The position numbers were made by a program, and so were the translations under genes. From Ketogulonicigenium robustum (GTDB lineage Bacteria > Pseudomonadota > Alphaproteobacteria > Rhodobacterales > Rhodobacteraceae): a DNA stretch of 64,000 bases. Each line of letters starts with the position of its first letter. Within the stretch, counting starts at the first letter, position 1. Below, in pieces: positions 8,115-16,097 of this stretch. The stretch covers positions 202,001 to 266,000 of the forward strand of contig NZ_CP019937.1 in assembly GCF_002117445.1 (NCBI RefSeq), in the 5' to 3' direction. The notes beneath the pieces are model-generated. The model did no database searches. It worked only from the letters and a program-made list of their open reading frames with translations, and was not told where the DNA came from.

Positions 8115-9303
8115 ACGCCGTCTTGCGCCCTATCCGCCACACCAGCGGCGCCAGCACCAGCGCGATGGCGGGGAAGATCATCCAGTTGATCACGACCCAC
8201 CCCGAGGCATTCAGCAGTGCCCCCGACGAGAACGAGGCGATGGCGACCGTGCCGAAGATGACAAAGTCGTTCAGCCCTTGGGCGCGTGCGCGTTCGGACG
8301 GGGCATGGGCGGCGGTCAACATCGCGGTCGACCCGATGAAGCCGAAGTTCCAGCCGATCCCCAGCAAAACCAGCGAGCCATAGAAGTTCACCAAGCCAAA
8401 GCCCCCCAGCGCCGCGATCGCCGATAGCCCGATAATGACCAGACCGGCCGCCGTCATGCGTTCGGTACCAAAACGCGCCATCAGGCGACTGGTGACAAGG
8501 CTGGGCAGAAACATCGCCAAGACGTGCCATTGGATGCCCAAGGCCGCAGCATCGACCCCATGGCCATGCCCAACCATCGCGATGGGCGCGGCTGTCATGA
8601 CAAAGACCATCAACCCGTAAGTGACCAGCCCCGACGCCAGCGCCAGCAGGAAACGCGGCGTGCGCAGCATTTCCCCGACCGACCGCGCCGGGGCATCTGT
8701 TGGCTGCGGCGTGTGCGGCGCGGTCGGGCGCAGGCGCGTCAGCACGATCATCGCCAGTATGGCCAACACGGCTTGCGCCAGAAAACTGCCCGCAAACGGC
8801 ACGCCGCCAAAGGCGTTGCGCGTCCAGATGACGGTTTGGGGGCCGACGACCGCAGCGATCAGGCCGCCGATCATCACCCACGAAATGGCCTTGGCGCGCT
8901 GGGCCTCGGTCGCGCTGTCGGTGGCGGCAAAGCGGTAGCTTTGCACGTTCGCGGCGTAGTAGCCGGCGATTAATGTGCCCAAACAGAAGGTGGTGAAGTT
9001 CTGTGTATAAACCCCCGCGAACGCCACCAGCGCCCCGATGATCGCCACCAGCGCCCCGATCATATACGCGGCCTGCCGCCCACAACGGCGCATCAGGAAT
9101 GCCGCGGGCAGTGTTCCCAGCGCCAGCCCCAAATTGAACAGGCTGACCGGCAATGTCGCCAGCGCCGGTGTGCTGGATAGCTGTTGCCCGATCAATCCGC
9201 CTAGCGAAATAATAATCGGCGGGGACGCAGCCCCCAAAGCCTGTGCGGTCGTCAGCACAACCAAGTTGTGCCGGAATAAGAGGGTATCCGGTGTCTTTGC
9301 CAT
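8113..9303 (-). CDS. Major facilitator superfamily transporter
   Basis: 396 residues, about 12 hydrophobic segments. A GLALGTLPAAFLMRRCGRQAAYMIGAL stretch after the second span matches the MFS G-x3-D/R-R-x-G-R/K motif. A second-half region (PSLVTSRLMARFGTERM) repeats the pattern as expected for two six-span halves. The substrate cannot be read from sequence; members of this kind include drug and metabolite exporters. Its stop lies in the terminator shared with the convergent sulfurtransferase gene, and the SqrR-like repressor gene is upstream on the same strand. Confidence 0.85.
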   Translation of the reverse strand: MAKTPDTLLFRHNLVVLTTAQALGAASPPIIISLGGLIGQQLSSTPALATLPVSLFNLGLALGTLPAAFLMRRCGRQAAYMIGALVAIIGALVAFAGVYTQNFTTFCLGTLIAGYYAANVQSYRFAATDSATEAQRAKAISWVMIGGLIAAVVGPQTVIWTRNAFGGVPFAGSFLAQAVLAILAMIVLTRLRPTAPHTPQPTDAPARSVGEMLRTPRFLLALASGLVTYGLMVFVMTAAPIAMVGHGHGVDAAALGIQWHVLAMFLPSLVTSRLMARFGTERMTAAGLVIIGLSAIAALGGFGLVNFYGSLVLLGIGWNFGFIGSTAMLTAAHAPSERARAQGLNDFVIFGTVAIASFSSGALLNASGWVVINWMIFPAIALVLAPLVWRIGRKTA

Positions 9304-9392
9304 AGTGCGGTGTCGGTTCGATCTATCTGTCTGGCGTCACACGGCCTTTGCAGGGGCCATGATCCATCACTGACAGGATCGTTCCGGCAAAG

Positions 9393-9713
9393 CTAGGCCG
9401 CTTCGGCACAAAATGTTTCGTAAAGCATCAGGACCACTTTTTGTGCCGCTTCGCTTTCGATGCGGTACCAGATCGTTTGGCCATCGCGTCGGCCGATGAT
9501 GATCCGGTCGCGCCGCAAAAGCGCTAGGTGCTGTGATACTGTCGAGTCGCGGATCCCCAGAAATTCGGCCAGCTGCCCGACCGACTTCTCGCCCTCGGCC
9601 AACTGGCAGAGGATCAGCAGCCGATGTCGGTTCGCCAATGACTTGAGCAGTTCGCTTGCATCATCGGCCGAGCCGCGCATGGCCTCGGGGTCGATATTGA
9701 TCTCAAATACCAT
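9393..9713 (-). CDS. ArsR-family repressor resembling persulfide sensors SqrR/BigR
   Basis: 106 residues with an ArsR winged helix: LLKSLANRHRLLILCQLAEGEKSVGQLAEFLG followed by the recognition helix region DSTVSQHLALLRRD. Cysteines lie at residues 36 and 102. The gap of 66 residues is the same as between Cys41/Cys107 of SqrR and Cys42/Cys108 of BigR, which form a tetrasulfide bridge on persulfide sensing. No classical ArsR metal-site motif (ELCVCDL) is present. I infer a reactive-sulfur-responsive repressor. Possible targets are the MFS gene immediately downstream (90 bases) and the DUF442 gene beyond it. A classical metal sensor is less likely. Confidence 0.82.
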   Translation of the reverse strand: MVFEINIDPEAMRGSADDASELLKSLANRHRLLILCQLAEGEKSVGQLAEFLGIRDSTVSQHLALLRRDRIIIGRRDGQTIWYRIESEAAQKVVLMLYETFCAEAA

Positions 9714-9944
9714 TTTTTCTTAGCTACAGTTCTGTGAAGTTTTCAGGGGCGCATGCTGCGGCGCAAGGCGACAGCGCAGGCCCCCGAGTATCTTCATTTC
9801 TGTGCCGTTTCACCAGCGGGTTATTTTATATATCGGGTAAGTAAGCCAAGATACGCCGGTGCGGTGAAAAATGGTTTTAATTCGGGCGGATACCTTCTTT
9901 TGATGGGTCTAAAACGTGCCGGTCGCGCCGGGCAATCGGCAATT

Positions 9945-10409
9945 TTACGCTGGCGTGCGTCCGCGGTTTTGTCCGTTGACGCCAAAGCGCGGCGGGCTGA
10001 TCGGGGCTTGCGCGTGGGCGGGCGCCGTCGCGAATTCGTCCAATATGGCGCAATCTGGGCTGCCGTCGCCGTGGCAGCTGGCGGCCAGACGGCCCAGCGC
10101 ATCGCTCATCTCCAGCAACTCGGCGGCTTGGCGCGCCAGTGCTTCGGCGTGGCTGGTCGCTAGGGCCTTCACATCGGCGCTGGCACGGTGGGGATCGCGC
10201 CACAGGCCCAGAAGGTCGCGGATCTGGTCGATGCCGAACCCCATATGGCGGCAGCGACTGATAAAGCGCAGCGCCTCGATATCTTTGGGGCCGTAATGAC
10301 GATAGCCGGCAACTGACCGCGCCGCTGGCGCAATCAGGCCGACTTGTTCGTAGTAACGGATCATTTTTGCCGAAAGGCCCGTCTGCGCCCCTGCTTCGCC
10401 GATATTCAT
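9945..10409 (-). CDS. cueR: Copper-responsive MerR-family activator CueR
   Basis: 154 residues. The N-terminal MerR helix-turn-helix reads MNIGEAGAQTGLSAKMIRYYEQVGLI with GYRHYG. Ser77 is the residue associated with +1 metal selectivity. Cys112 and Cys120 in CHGDGSPDC sit exactly where CueR binds Cu(I). The protein has about 20 more C-terminal residues than E. coli CueR (135), rich in A, P and R. It lies 6 bases behind copZ on the same strand, so it is probably autoregulated from the promoter ahead of copZ. Confidence 0.93.
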   Translation of the reverse strand: MNIGEAGAQTGLSAKMIRYYEQVGLIAPAARSVAGYRHYGPKDIEALRFISRCRHMGFGIDQIRDLLGLWRDPHRASADVKALATSHAEALARQAAELLEMSDALGRLAASCHGDGSPDCAILDEFATAPAHAQAPISPPRFGVNGQNRGRTPA

Positions 10410-10415
10410 GGCAGG

Positions 10416-10613
10416 TCAGGCGGAGGGAATGGCGGGAAAACCAGCCTCGTCCAACGCGGCGCTGATCTGCGCCGCATCCGCGCGCGAGGTCACGTCGATC
10501 AGGCGGTCGGCAGGTGCGGCGTTCACGACCGCATCGGGGTCGATCTCGCGGATCGCGGCGGTCACAGCGCGGGCGCAGCCGCCGCAGGTCATATTTTCAA
10601 CGCGAAACTTCAT
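10416..10613 (-). CDS. copZ: Copper chaperone CopZ-like heavy-metal-associated domain protein
   Basis: 65 residues forming a single HMA domain, with the metal-binding motif MTCGGC near the N-terminus (residues 8-13) and the expected beta-alpha-beta pattern. Such proteins bind Cu(I) and pass it to CopA or CueR. The ATG has a GGAGG ribosome-binding site, so I reject the longer upstream reading. It forms a two-gene unit with cueR; the usual partner copA is not in this window. Confidence 0.9.
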   Translation of the reverse strand: MKFRVENMTCGGCARAVTAAIREIDPDAVVNAAPADRLIDVTSRADAAQISAALDEAGFPAIPSA

Positions 10614-10644
10614 GAGAGCCTCCTTGCCCTTGTCCACGTTCCCT

Positions 10645-10675
10645 AAGATGGGGGTTGCCACCGTGGGAAGGTCAA
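10645..10675 (-). promoter_or_regulatory. CueR-type promoter of copZ-cueR
   Basis: Read on the minus strand: TTGACC (-35), then the imperfect dyad CCTTCCCACGGTGGCAACC, then a weak -10 (CATCTT) after a 19-base spacer. The long spacer and the dyad inside it are the hallmarks of MerR-family promoters, and the dyad resembles known CueR boxes (CTTGCCACGATGGCAAGG). It lies 32-62 bases before the copZ ATG. Confidence 0.7.
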
Positions 10676-10700
10676 GGGGCAAGAAGGCCCAAAGAAGAAT

Positions 10701-10898
10701 TTATTCAGCTGCGACGGCGCCGCTGAATTTACCGCACCAGTCATTGGCGCTGACGACCGGCCAGAAACCACGGGTTTCGGCGGCGGGCTGGCTGATGGGC
10801 GGGTTCGCGCGACACAGGCCGGCGTTTTGAAGCTTGCTATCGGAATTGGCCGCGTGATCCTCGTAGAAGGCGCAGGCGTTGCAATTGCTGTGTGCCAT
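10701..10898 (-). CDS. Conserved four-cysteine small protein, function unknown
   Basis: 65 residues, no membrane segment. Four cysteines at 6, 9, 29 and 55 sit in the contexts CNAC, GLCR and DWCG. The CxxC...CR-NPP...WPVV...DWCG layout recurs, as I recall, in small uncharacterised bacterial proteins and would suit a zinc or iron site. The gene has its own strong promoter overlapping an iron-control-element palindrome, so an iron-linked role is plausible (inference). The ATG is followed by a soluble, polar N-terminus. It is separate from copZ, whose promoter lies 26 bases downstream of this gene's stop. Confidence 0.75.
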   Translation of the reverse strand: MAHSNCNACAFYEDHAANSDSKLQNAGLCRANPPISQPAAETRGFWPVVSANDWCGKFSGAVAAE

Positions 10899-10978
10899 CT
10901 GGGTTCATCCTTTTGCTGGCGTTCATTGTCTGGCTGGCTGGCGTTGCCGAAAGGCGCTGCTGGCTTGCTGGTACACCC

Positions 10979-11007
10979 TATCTAGAACTCTTCTAAAACT
11001 GCGTCAA
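10979..11007 (-). promoter_or_regulatory. Sigma70-type promoter of the four-cysteine protein gene
   Basis: On the minus strand: TTGACG (11007-11002), a 17-base spacer, then TAGATA (10984-10979). Both hexamers and the spacing are near consensus. The predicted leader to the ATG at 10898 is about 70-75 bases. Confidence 0.7.
10981..10997. promoter_or_regulatory. Iron control element (Irr-type box) overlapping the promoter
   Basis: TCTAGAACTCTTCTAAA is a near-perfect inverted repeat and differs by one base from TTTAGAA-N3-TTCTAAA, the Irr-binding iron control element of alphaproteobacteria as I recall it. It fills the spacer and covers most of the -10, the position of a repressor site. Confidence 0.65.
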
Positions 11008-11093
11008 GGGAGTCTTTGAAAAAAATCGTTTAAAAACAAATAGTTGACTAATTTAATCGGCCTTTCACGGCTGACTAAAAAAGTCGGAAAGGC

Positions 11094-11127
11094 AAAAAAA
11101 TGGCCCCGCAGTTCACACTGCAGGGCC
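11094..11127 (-). terminator. Rho-independent terminator of the DMT transporter gene
   Basis: On the minus strand GGCCCTGCAG/CTGCGGGGCC forms a stem (one G-U pair) followed by ATTTTTTT. A second hairpin (GCCTTTC with GAAAGGC, bases 11060-11093) lies directly after it. Confidence 0.85.
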
Positions 11128-11166
11128 GTATTGAGGTGCGAATTCAGAGCGTTATGCGCCAGTAGA

Positions 11167-12039
11167 TCAGGCTTTGGCCTTCGCGCGCTCGCGCAGCAGC
11201 GTAAAAAGGCCTGCGGCCAAAACGATGGCCCCGCCGATGATCACGCGGTGTTCCAGCGTCTCGTTAAAGAAGAAAAGCCCGATCAGGCTGACGAATCCCA
11301 CCTGCAAAAACGCGAAGGGCTGCACGGCGGACGCCTCGGCAACCTCGTAGCATTTGATCAGCATCCAGTGCGAAATCATCCCGCACACACTCAGCGCGAG
11401 CATCAAAAGCCAGTCATGCGGCGTCATCGGGTCGATGTTGAAAACGCCGATTGCGGTAGCGCAGATGGCGCCGACAACGGCTGTCCACACAAGGCTGGTA
11501 TTCGCGCTATCTTTGCGGCTGACATACCGCGTCAGCAAGCCGTAGATGGCGAACAAGGTGGCGGCCAGCAACGGTAGCAGCGCGGTGGTGCTGAACACGT
11601 GCTGCCCTGGTTGCAAAATGATCAGCACGCCAACGAAGCCGATCATGATCGCCGTCCAGCGCCGCCAGCCGACCTTCTCGCGTAGGATCGGCCCCGAGAG
11701 GGCGGCGACGATCAGCGGGTAGCTGGTAAAGACGGCGTGGGTCTCGATCAGGCCCAGCAGTTTGAACGAATAGACCATCACCGCCATTTCGGCGATCAGC
11801 AGCAGCGCGCGAACGGTCTGCCAGATGGGGTGGTGCGTGCGGATGGCAGCGGCCATAGAACCAGCCTGCGCGCGTGCGATGGCCAGTGCGAAAACCGCGA
11901 AAAAGATGTAACGGATCATGAGGATCATGAACACGTTGTATTCCCCCGCCAACTGCCGCGAGAGGCCGTCCTGAAGCGAGAAAACAATGGTCGTCATCAC
12001 CATCAGCGCAATGCCGAGGCGGGTATTCTGGGTTGTCAT
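11167..12039 (-). CDS. EamA-type DMT-family transporter
   Basis: 290 residues with about ten hydrophobic segments in two EamA repeats, the first beginning LGIALMVMTTIVFSLQDGLSRQLAG and the second near ATLFAIYGLLTRYVSRKD. Proteins of this type export or import small metabolites across the inner membrane; the substrate cannot be read. Its ATG overlaps the mnmD stop by 4 bases, so the two genes form an operon. Confidence 0.87.
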   Translation of the reverse strand: MTTQNTRLGIALMVMTTIVFSLQDGLSRQLAGEYNVFMILMIRYIFFAVFALAIARAQAGSMAAAIRTHHPIWQTVRALLLIAEMAVMVYSFKLLGLIETHAVFTSYPLIVAALSGPILREKVGWRRWTAIMIGFVGVLIILQPGQHVFSTTALLPLLAATLFAIYGLLTRYVSRKDSANTSLVWTAVVGAICATAIGVFNIDPMTPHDWLLMLALSVCGMISHWMLIKCYEVAEASAVQPFAFLQVGFVSLIGLFFFNETLEHRVIIGGAIVLAAGLFTLLRERAKAKA

Positions 12040-12710
12040 CGGGGAAACCGGGCTGTTGTCATGTGACGCTTGCGCCCGTACCCCTTCAGGCGGGTGACCT
12101 CAAGCCCCGTCGCAGCCAGATTGGCCCGCACGAAGCCCGCTGCGGCGTAGGTTGCCAGTGTGCCGTCGGGGCGCATGTGGCGGGCGACCTCGGTCAGCAG
12201 GGCGGCATCCCACATTTCGGGGTTCTTGGCGGGGGAAAACCCGTCCAGATACCACGCATCCGCCGCGCCCTGCCATGCGGGCAGGGTCTGCCGTGCGTCA
12301 CCCACGATCACGTTCAAGCTGACGTTCCCGTCGAATGTCGCGCTGTTGCCGGCTGCAAGGGCGGCGGTCAGCTCGGCGGCTTCGGCGGTGATCTCGGGGA
12401 AGGCGGCCAGCGCTTGGGCGCGGTCGGCGGGGGCCATGGGGAAGGCCTCGAACGTGGTGAAACGCAGGTGCCCCTGCGCGCCAGCACGCCGCCAAGCCTG
12501 CAGCGTCACCAGAAAGTTCAGGCCTGTGCCAAAGCCCAACTCGGCGATGTGGAAGTCGCCGGTGAACCGCGCGGGCAGGTCGTTCCCTTGCAGGAAAACA
12601 TAGCGCGTTTCCTCTAGCCCGTTGTCGAGCGAGAAATACGGGTCGTCGAAACGCTGCGATACGGGAATGGTCCCGTCGCGCCACGTGATGTGTGCGTGCT
12701 GGTTGTCCAT
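12036..12710 (-). CDS. mnmD: tRNA 5-methylaminomethyl-2-thiouridine methyltransferase domain MnmD (MnmC1)
   Basis: 224 residues. The N-terminus has WRDGTIPVSQRFDDPYFS and YVFLQGNDL. The SAM-binding loop is ELGFGTGLNFL, and the conserved block AWYLDGFSPAKNPEMW is diagnostic of the MnmC methyltransferase. It methylates nm5s2U34 in wobble uridines of certain tRNAs. In E. coli it is the N-terminal half of bifunctional MnmC; here it stands alone, with an FAD oxidoreductase gene starting 46 bases away on the opposite strand. Confidence 0.92.
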   Translation of the reverse strand: MDNQHAHITWRDGTIPVSQRFDDPYFSLDNGLEETRYVFLQGNDLPARFTGDFHIAELGFGTGLNFLVTLQAWRRAGAQGHLRFTTFEAFPMAPADRAQALAAFPEITAEAAELTAALAAGNSATFDGNVSLNVIVGDARQTLPAWQGAADAWYLDGFSPAKNPEMWDAALLTEVARHMRPDGTLATYAAAGFVRANLAATGLEVTRLKGYGRKRHMTTARFPR

Positions 12711-12756
12711 GGAAGCCTGCCTTAGAATGGCCGCACAATCTGCCGAAGGGGCTTAA

Positions 12757-13782
12757 ATGGCAAGCTATGATGTAACCGTGATGGGGGCGGGTGTGTTCGG
12801 CCTGTCCTGCGCATGGGCCATGGTGCAGCGCGGGGCCAAGGTGCAGGTGATCGACCCGTTTGGCGTGGGCGCTGGCGCAAGTGGCGGGGTGGTCGGCGCA
12901 CTGGCCCCCCATGTGCCGGACCAGTGGAACCCCAAAAAGCAGTTCCAGCTGGACGCGCTGCTGATGGCGGAACGCTACTGGGCCGAGGTCGCTGTCGTAG
13001 GTGGTTTGGACAGCGGCTACGCGCGGCTGGGCCGCATTCAGCCCTTGGCCGACGCGCATGCCGTTGATCTGGCGCGGGCGCGCGTGGCTGGGGCCGAACA
13101 GTTATGGGGCGATGCCGCCATTTGGCGGGTCGAGGCGCTGGCGGGCGGGCCGTGGGGCGTGACATCGCCCACGGGGCTGGCCGTGTTCGACAGTCTCACG
13201 GCGCGGATCGCGCCTTTGCGGGCGGTGCATGCGCTGGCGGCGGCTATTGTGGCCAAAGGCGGTGTCATCGCGGCGGATGGTGTGGCGACGGGCGCTGTGG
13301 TGTGGGCGACGGGCTATGCGGGCCTGCAGGACCTGACCTTGGCCATGGGGCGCAGCGCGGGCGGCGGCGTCAAGGGGCAGGCGGCGGTGTTCGCGTTGGA
13401 CTTGCGCGATCAGCCGCAGCTTTTCACCGATGCGCTGCATGTCGTGCCCCATGCCGACGGGACAACCGCCATCGGGTCGACGTCCGAAAACGCGTGGGAT
13501 GACGATACCGCGACCGATGACCAGTTGGACGCGCTGATCGCCAAGGCGCGCGCTTTGGTGCCGGTGCTGGCCGACGCGCAGGTGACCTCACGCTGGGCGG
13601 GGGTGCGGCCCAAGGCCCGATCACGGGCGCCGCTGCTGGCAGCACACCCACTGCAGCCGGGCGTGTTTGTGGCAAACGGCGGGTTCAAAATCGGCTTTGG
13701 CGTGGCCCCGATGGTCGGCAAGGTGATGGCAGATCTGGTGTTGGAGGGGGTAGATAATATCCCCGCAGGCTTCGGCTTTTAA
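12757..13782 (+). CDS. FAD-dependent oxidoreductase (DAO family), probable stand-alone MnmC2-type enzyme
   Basis: 341 residues. The N-terminal Rossmann motif is VMGAGVFGLSCAWAMVQRGAKV, followed by GASGGVVGALAPHVPDQWNPKK and a C-terminal substrate-domain block HVVPHADGTTAIGSTSE and SRWAGVRPKARSR. It could remove the carboxymethyl group of cmnm5U34, giving the substrate of MnmD, which is encoded divergently. That pairing is inference from context; a glycine or D-amino-acid oxidase activity is the alternative. Its stop shares bases with the moaB stop. Confidence 0.78.
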   Translation: MASYDVTVMGAGVFGLSCAWAMVQRGAKVQVIDPFGVGAGASGGVVGALAPHVPDQWNPKKQFQLDALLMAERYWAEVAVVGGLDSGYARLGRIQPLADAHAVDLARARVAGAEQLWGDAAIWRVEALAGGPWGVTSPTGLAVFDSLTARIAPLRAVHALAAAIVAKGGVIAADGVATGAVVWATGYAGLQDLTLAMGRSAGGGVKGQAAVFALDLRDQPQLFTDALHVVPHADGTTAIGSTSENAWDDDTATDDQLDALIAKARALVPVLADAQVTSRWAGVRPKARSRAPLLAAHPLQPGVFVANGGFKIGFGVAPMVGKVMADLVLEGVDNIPAGFGF

Positions 13783-14312
13783 CCCTTGCGGCGCAGGTGT
13801 TCGTCAAGGCGCGGCATGATTTCGACGAAGTTGCAGGGCTTGTGACGATAGTCCAGCTGCGCGGCCAAAATGCCGTCCCAGGCGTCTTTGCAGGCCGAGG
13901 GGCTGCCCGGCAGCGCGAACATGTAGGTGCCCTGCGCCACGCCCCCCGTCGCGCGGCTTTGCACGGCGGATGTGCCGATTTTTTGAAACGAGATCAGCGC
14001 AAAGATGGTGCCGAAGGCGTCAATTTCTTTCTCATACACATCGCGGTGAGCCTCGACCGTCACATCGCGGCCGGTCAGGCCGGTGCCGCCGGTGCTGACT
14101 ACCACGTCGATTGCCGGGTCGGCGCACCACGCCCGCAGCTGGTCGGCGATCGACGTGCGGTCGTCGGGCATAATCGCGCGGGCGACAAGGGTGTGGCCGG
14201 CATCGTGCAGGCGCTGCACCAGAACATCACCCGAGCGGTCATCGGCCAATGTGCGGGTGTCGGACACCGTCAGAACGGCAATCGACAGGGGTATAAACGC
14301 GCGGTCGGTCAT
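13779..14312 (-). CDS. moaB: Molybdenum cofactor biosynthesis protein MoaB
   Basis: 177 residues with the MPT-binding fold: [21 protein letters not shown] at the N-terminus, then [15 protein letters not shown], then the C-terminal block [20 protein letters not shown]. It adenylylates molybdopterin before molybdenum insertion. Its start overlaps the stop of the UDG gene (ATGA). A longer reading into that gene has no support. moeB, another step of the pathway, is at the other end of the window. Confidence 0.93.
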   Translation of the reverse strand: MTDRAFIPLSIAVLTVSDTRTLADDRSGDVLVQRLHDAGHTLVARAIMPDDRTSIADQLRAWCADPAIDVVVSTGGTGLTGRDVTVEAHRDVYEKEIDAFGTIFALISFQKIGTSAVQSRATGGVAQGTYMFALPGSPSACKDAWDGILAAQLDYRHKPCNFVEIMPRLDEHLRRKG

Positions 14313-15082
14313 AGGCGGGCTTTCAGGGACAAAAGGTCGGCCCAGGCCTCGCGCTTGGCGGCGGGTTCGCGCAGCAGATAGGCGGGGTGGGTCATGGGAA
14401 GGGTGGGAATGTTCTGCACCGCGCCCCAAGTACCCCGCAGGCGCAAGATGCCGGCCTGCCCCAGCAGCGCCTTGCACGGGGTATTGCCCATCAGCACGAT
14501 GAACTCGGGGGCGGCCAGTTCGATATGGCGCTGCAAAAACGGCAGCATCATGGCAATTTCCGCATCATTCGGGGTGCGGTTTTCGGGCGGCCGCCACGGC
14601 AGAACATTGGTGATATACAGACCCTGATCCGCCATTTGCGCGCTGCGGGCCAGCCCGATGGCCGCGAACATCTTGTCCAGCAACTGGCCCGCGCGCCCGA
14701 CGAAGGGTCGTCCCTCGCGATCCTCGTCGCGGCCGGGGGCTTCGCCGATGATCATCACGCGCGCGCTGGGCAGCCCGTCGCTAAAAACCAGATTGCGCGC
14801 CCCTTGGCGCAGGTCGCAATGCGCATAGGCGGCCATCTGCGCGGCCAGATCCCCTAGCGTGTGGGCGGCAGCTGCGGCGGCTATGGCTTCGGCCACGGGG
14901 TCGATGGTGGGCGGTGGGGCAAGTGTGGGGGTAGGCGCTGCTTCTGGCTGCACGGCCTTCGGGGTTTCGGCGGGCAACGCGTAACGGTTGACCGGCGCGT
15001 CGCCGATCGCCTCGTCGGCGCCCAGTTCGACCAGCCAGGCCAGCATGTCACGTGCCGCAAAGAAATCCGGTGCAGAATCCAT
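14309..15082 (-). CDS. Uracil-DNA glycosylase, family 4/5 type
   Basis: 257 residues. After an Ala/Pro-rich N-terminal linker of about 80 residues comes the UDG fold: motif [41 protein letters not shown], and the late motif THPAYLLR. The GEAPG motif with a following DED is typical of family 4 enzymes, which often hold an iron-sulfur cluster. These remove uracil from DNA in base excision repair. An upstream in-frame extension would overlap the divergent epimerase gene along its whole length and is rejected. Confidence 0.9.
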   Translation of the reverse strand: MDSAPDFFAARDMLAWLVELGADEAIGDAPVNRYALPAETPKAVQPEAAPTPTLAPPPTIDPVAEAIAAAAAAHTLGDLAAQMAAYAHCDLRQGARNLVFSDGLPSARVMIIGEAPGRDEDREGRPFVGRAGQLLDKMFAAIGLARSAQMADQGLYITNVLPWRPPENRTPNDAEIAMMLPFLQRHIELAAPEFIVLMGNTPCKALLGQAGILRLRGTWGAVQNIPTLPMTHPAYLLREPAAKREAWADLLSLKARL

Positions 15083-15127
15083 GCGCGCAGGATAGGCAGG
15101 AAAGAAGGAAAAGGGCAGGGGGTCTGC

Positions 15128-16090
15128 ATGATAAACATTCAAGTCGAGCGATTTGCGTTGGCATCGGCGTTCCGCATCAGTCGCGGCGCAAAAACCGAAG
15201 CCGACGTCGTCACGGTCGAGGTGATGCGCGGCGGTTTTACAGGGCGCGGCGAATGTGTGCCCTACGCCCGCTATCGCGAGACTGTTGAGTCGGTTCGGGC
15301 CCAGATTCGCACATTGCCGGCGGATATCAGCCGCGCGGATTTGCAGAAGGCACTGCCTGCGGGTGCCGCGCGCAACGCCGTCGATTGCGCGCTTTGGGAC
15401 CTCGAGGCGAAGATGCAGGGCAAGCCCGTTTGGCAGTTGGCGGGGTTGCCCCAGCCCGTGCCGCAGATTACGGCCTACACCCTGTCGCTCGATACGCCCG
15501 ATGCGATGGAGGAGGCCGCCCGGAAGAACGCCCACCGCCCCCTGCTGAAGATCAAGCTGGGCACGCCGGACGATCTGCCCCGCCTGCAAGCGGTGCGGCG
15601 CGGGGCCCCGGGGCCTGCCATCATCGTCGATGCAAACGAAGGCTGGAGCGTGTTTGACTACATCGCCCTCGCCCCCCATCTGGTTGATTTGGGCGTCAAA
15701 TTGGTCGAGCAGCCCCTGCCTGCAGTCAATGATGATGCGCTGCGCGGCATCGCGCGACCTCTGCCGGTCTGCGCCGATGAATCCAGCCATTCGCGGCGCG
15801 AACTGACGGATCTGGTCGGCAAATACGATGTGGTCAATATCAAGCTGGACAAGACTGGCGGGCTGACCGAAGCCATTGCCCTGCGCCGCGCTGCCGAGGC
15901 AGCTGGCTTGAAAATCATGGTCGGCTGCATGGTCGGATCGTCGCTTTCGATGGCGCCTGCGGTTTTGCTGGCGCAAGGTGCGGCTTATGTTGACCTTGAC
16001 GGGCCTTTGCTTCTGGCCGAAGACCGCCCGCAAGGCTTGCTTTATGACGCGGCAGGGGTGCACCCGCCGCAAGCGGATCTATGGGGATAG
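15128..16090 (+). CDS. L-Ala-D/L-Glu (dipeptide) epimerase, enolase superfamily
   Basis: 320 residues. The catalytic lysine pair is LLKIKLG, metal ligands are in [15 protein letters not shown] and VCADES, and the second lysine lies in [11 protein letters not shown]. KxK on one side and a single Lys on the other is the muconate-lactonizing subgroup pattern of dipeptide epimerases. It converts L-Ala-D-Glu from murein into L-Ala-L-Glu. The ATG at 15128 follows AGGGGG. The D-amino acid aminotransferase gene follows after 7 bases, supporting a peptidoglycan-recycling unit. Confidence 0.9.
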   Translation: MINIQVERFALASAFRISRGAKTEADVVTVEVMRGGFTGRGECVPYARYRETVESVRAQIRTLPADISRADLQKALPAGAARNAVDCALWDLEAKMQGKPVWQLAGLPQPVPQITAYTLSLDTPDAMEEAARKNAHRPLLKIKLGTPDDLPRLQAVRRGAPGPAIIVDANEGWSVFDYIALAPHLVDLGVKLVEQPLPAVNDDALRGIARPLPVCADESSHSRRELTDLVGKYDVVNIKLDKTGGLTEAIALRRAAEAAGLKIMVGCMVGSSLSMAPAVLLAQGAAYVDLDGPLLLAEDRPQGLLYDAAGVHPPQADLWG

Positions 16091-16097
16091 GAACAAG

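Noticed and set aside
9753-10163. Plus-strand frame between the ArsR gene and cueR
   Set aside because: Most of it overlaps cueR in antisense, it has no ribosome-binding site, and it resembles no protein. I see no gene in 9714-9944; the AT-rich patch near 9830 may be promoter sequence.
15083-16072. Upstream in-frame extension of the UDG gene
   Set aside because: It is wholly antisense to the dipeptide epimerase, and the UDG family starts at the chosen ATG.
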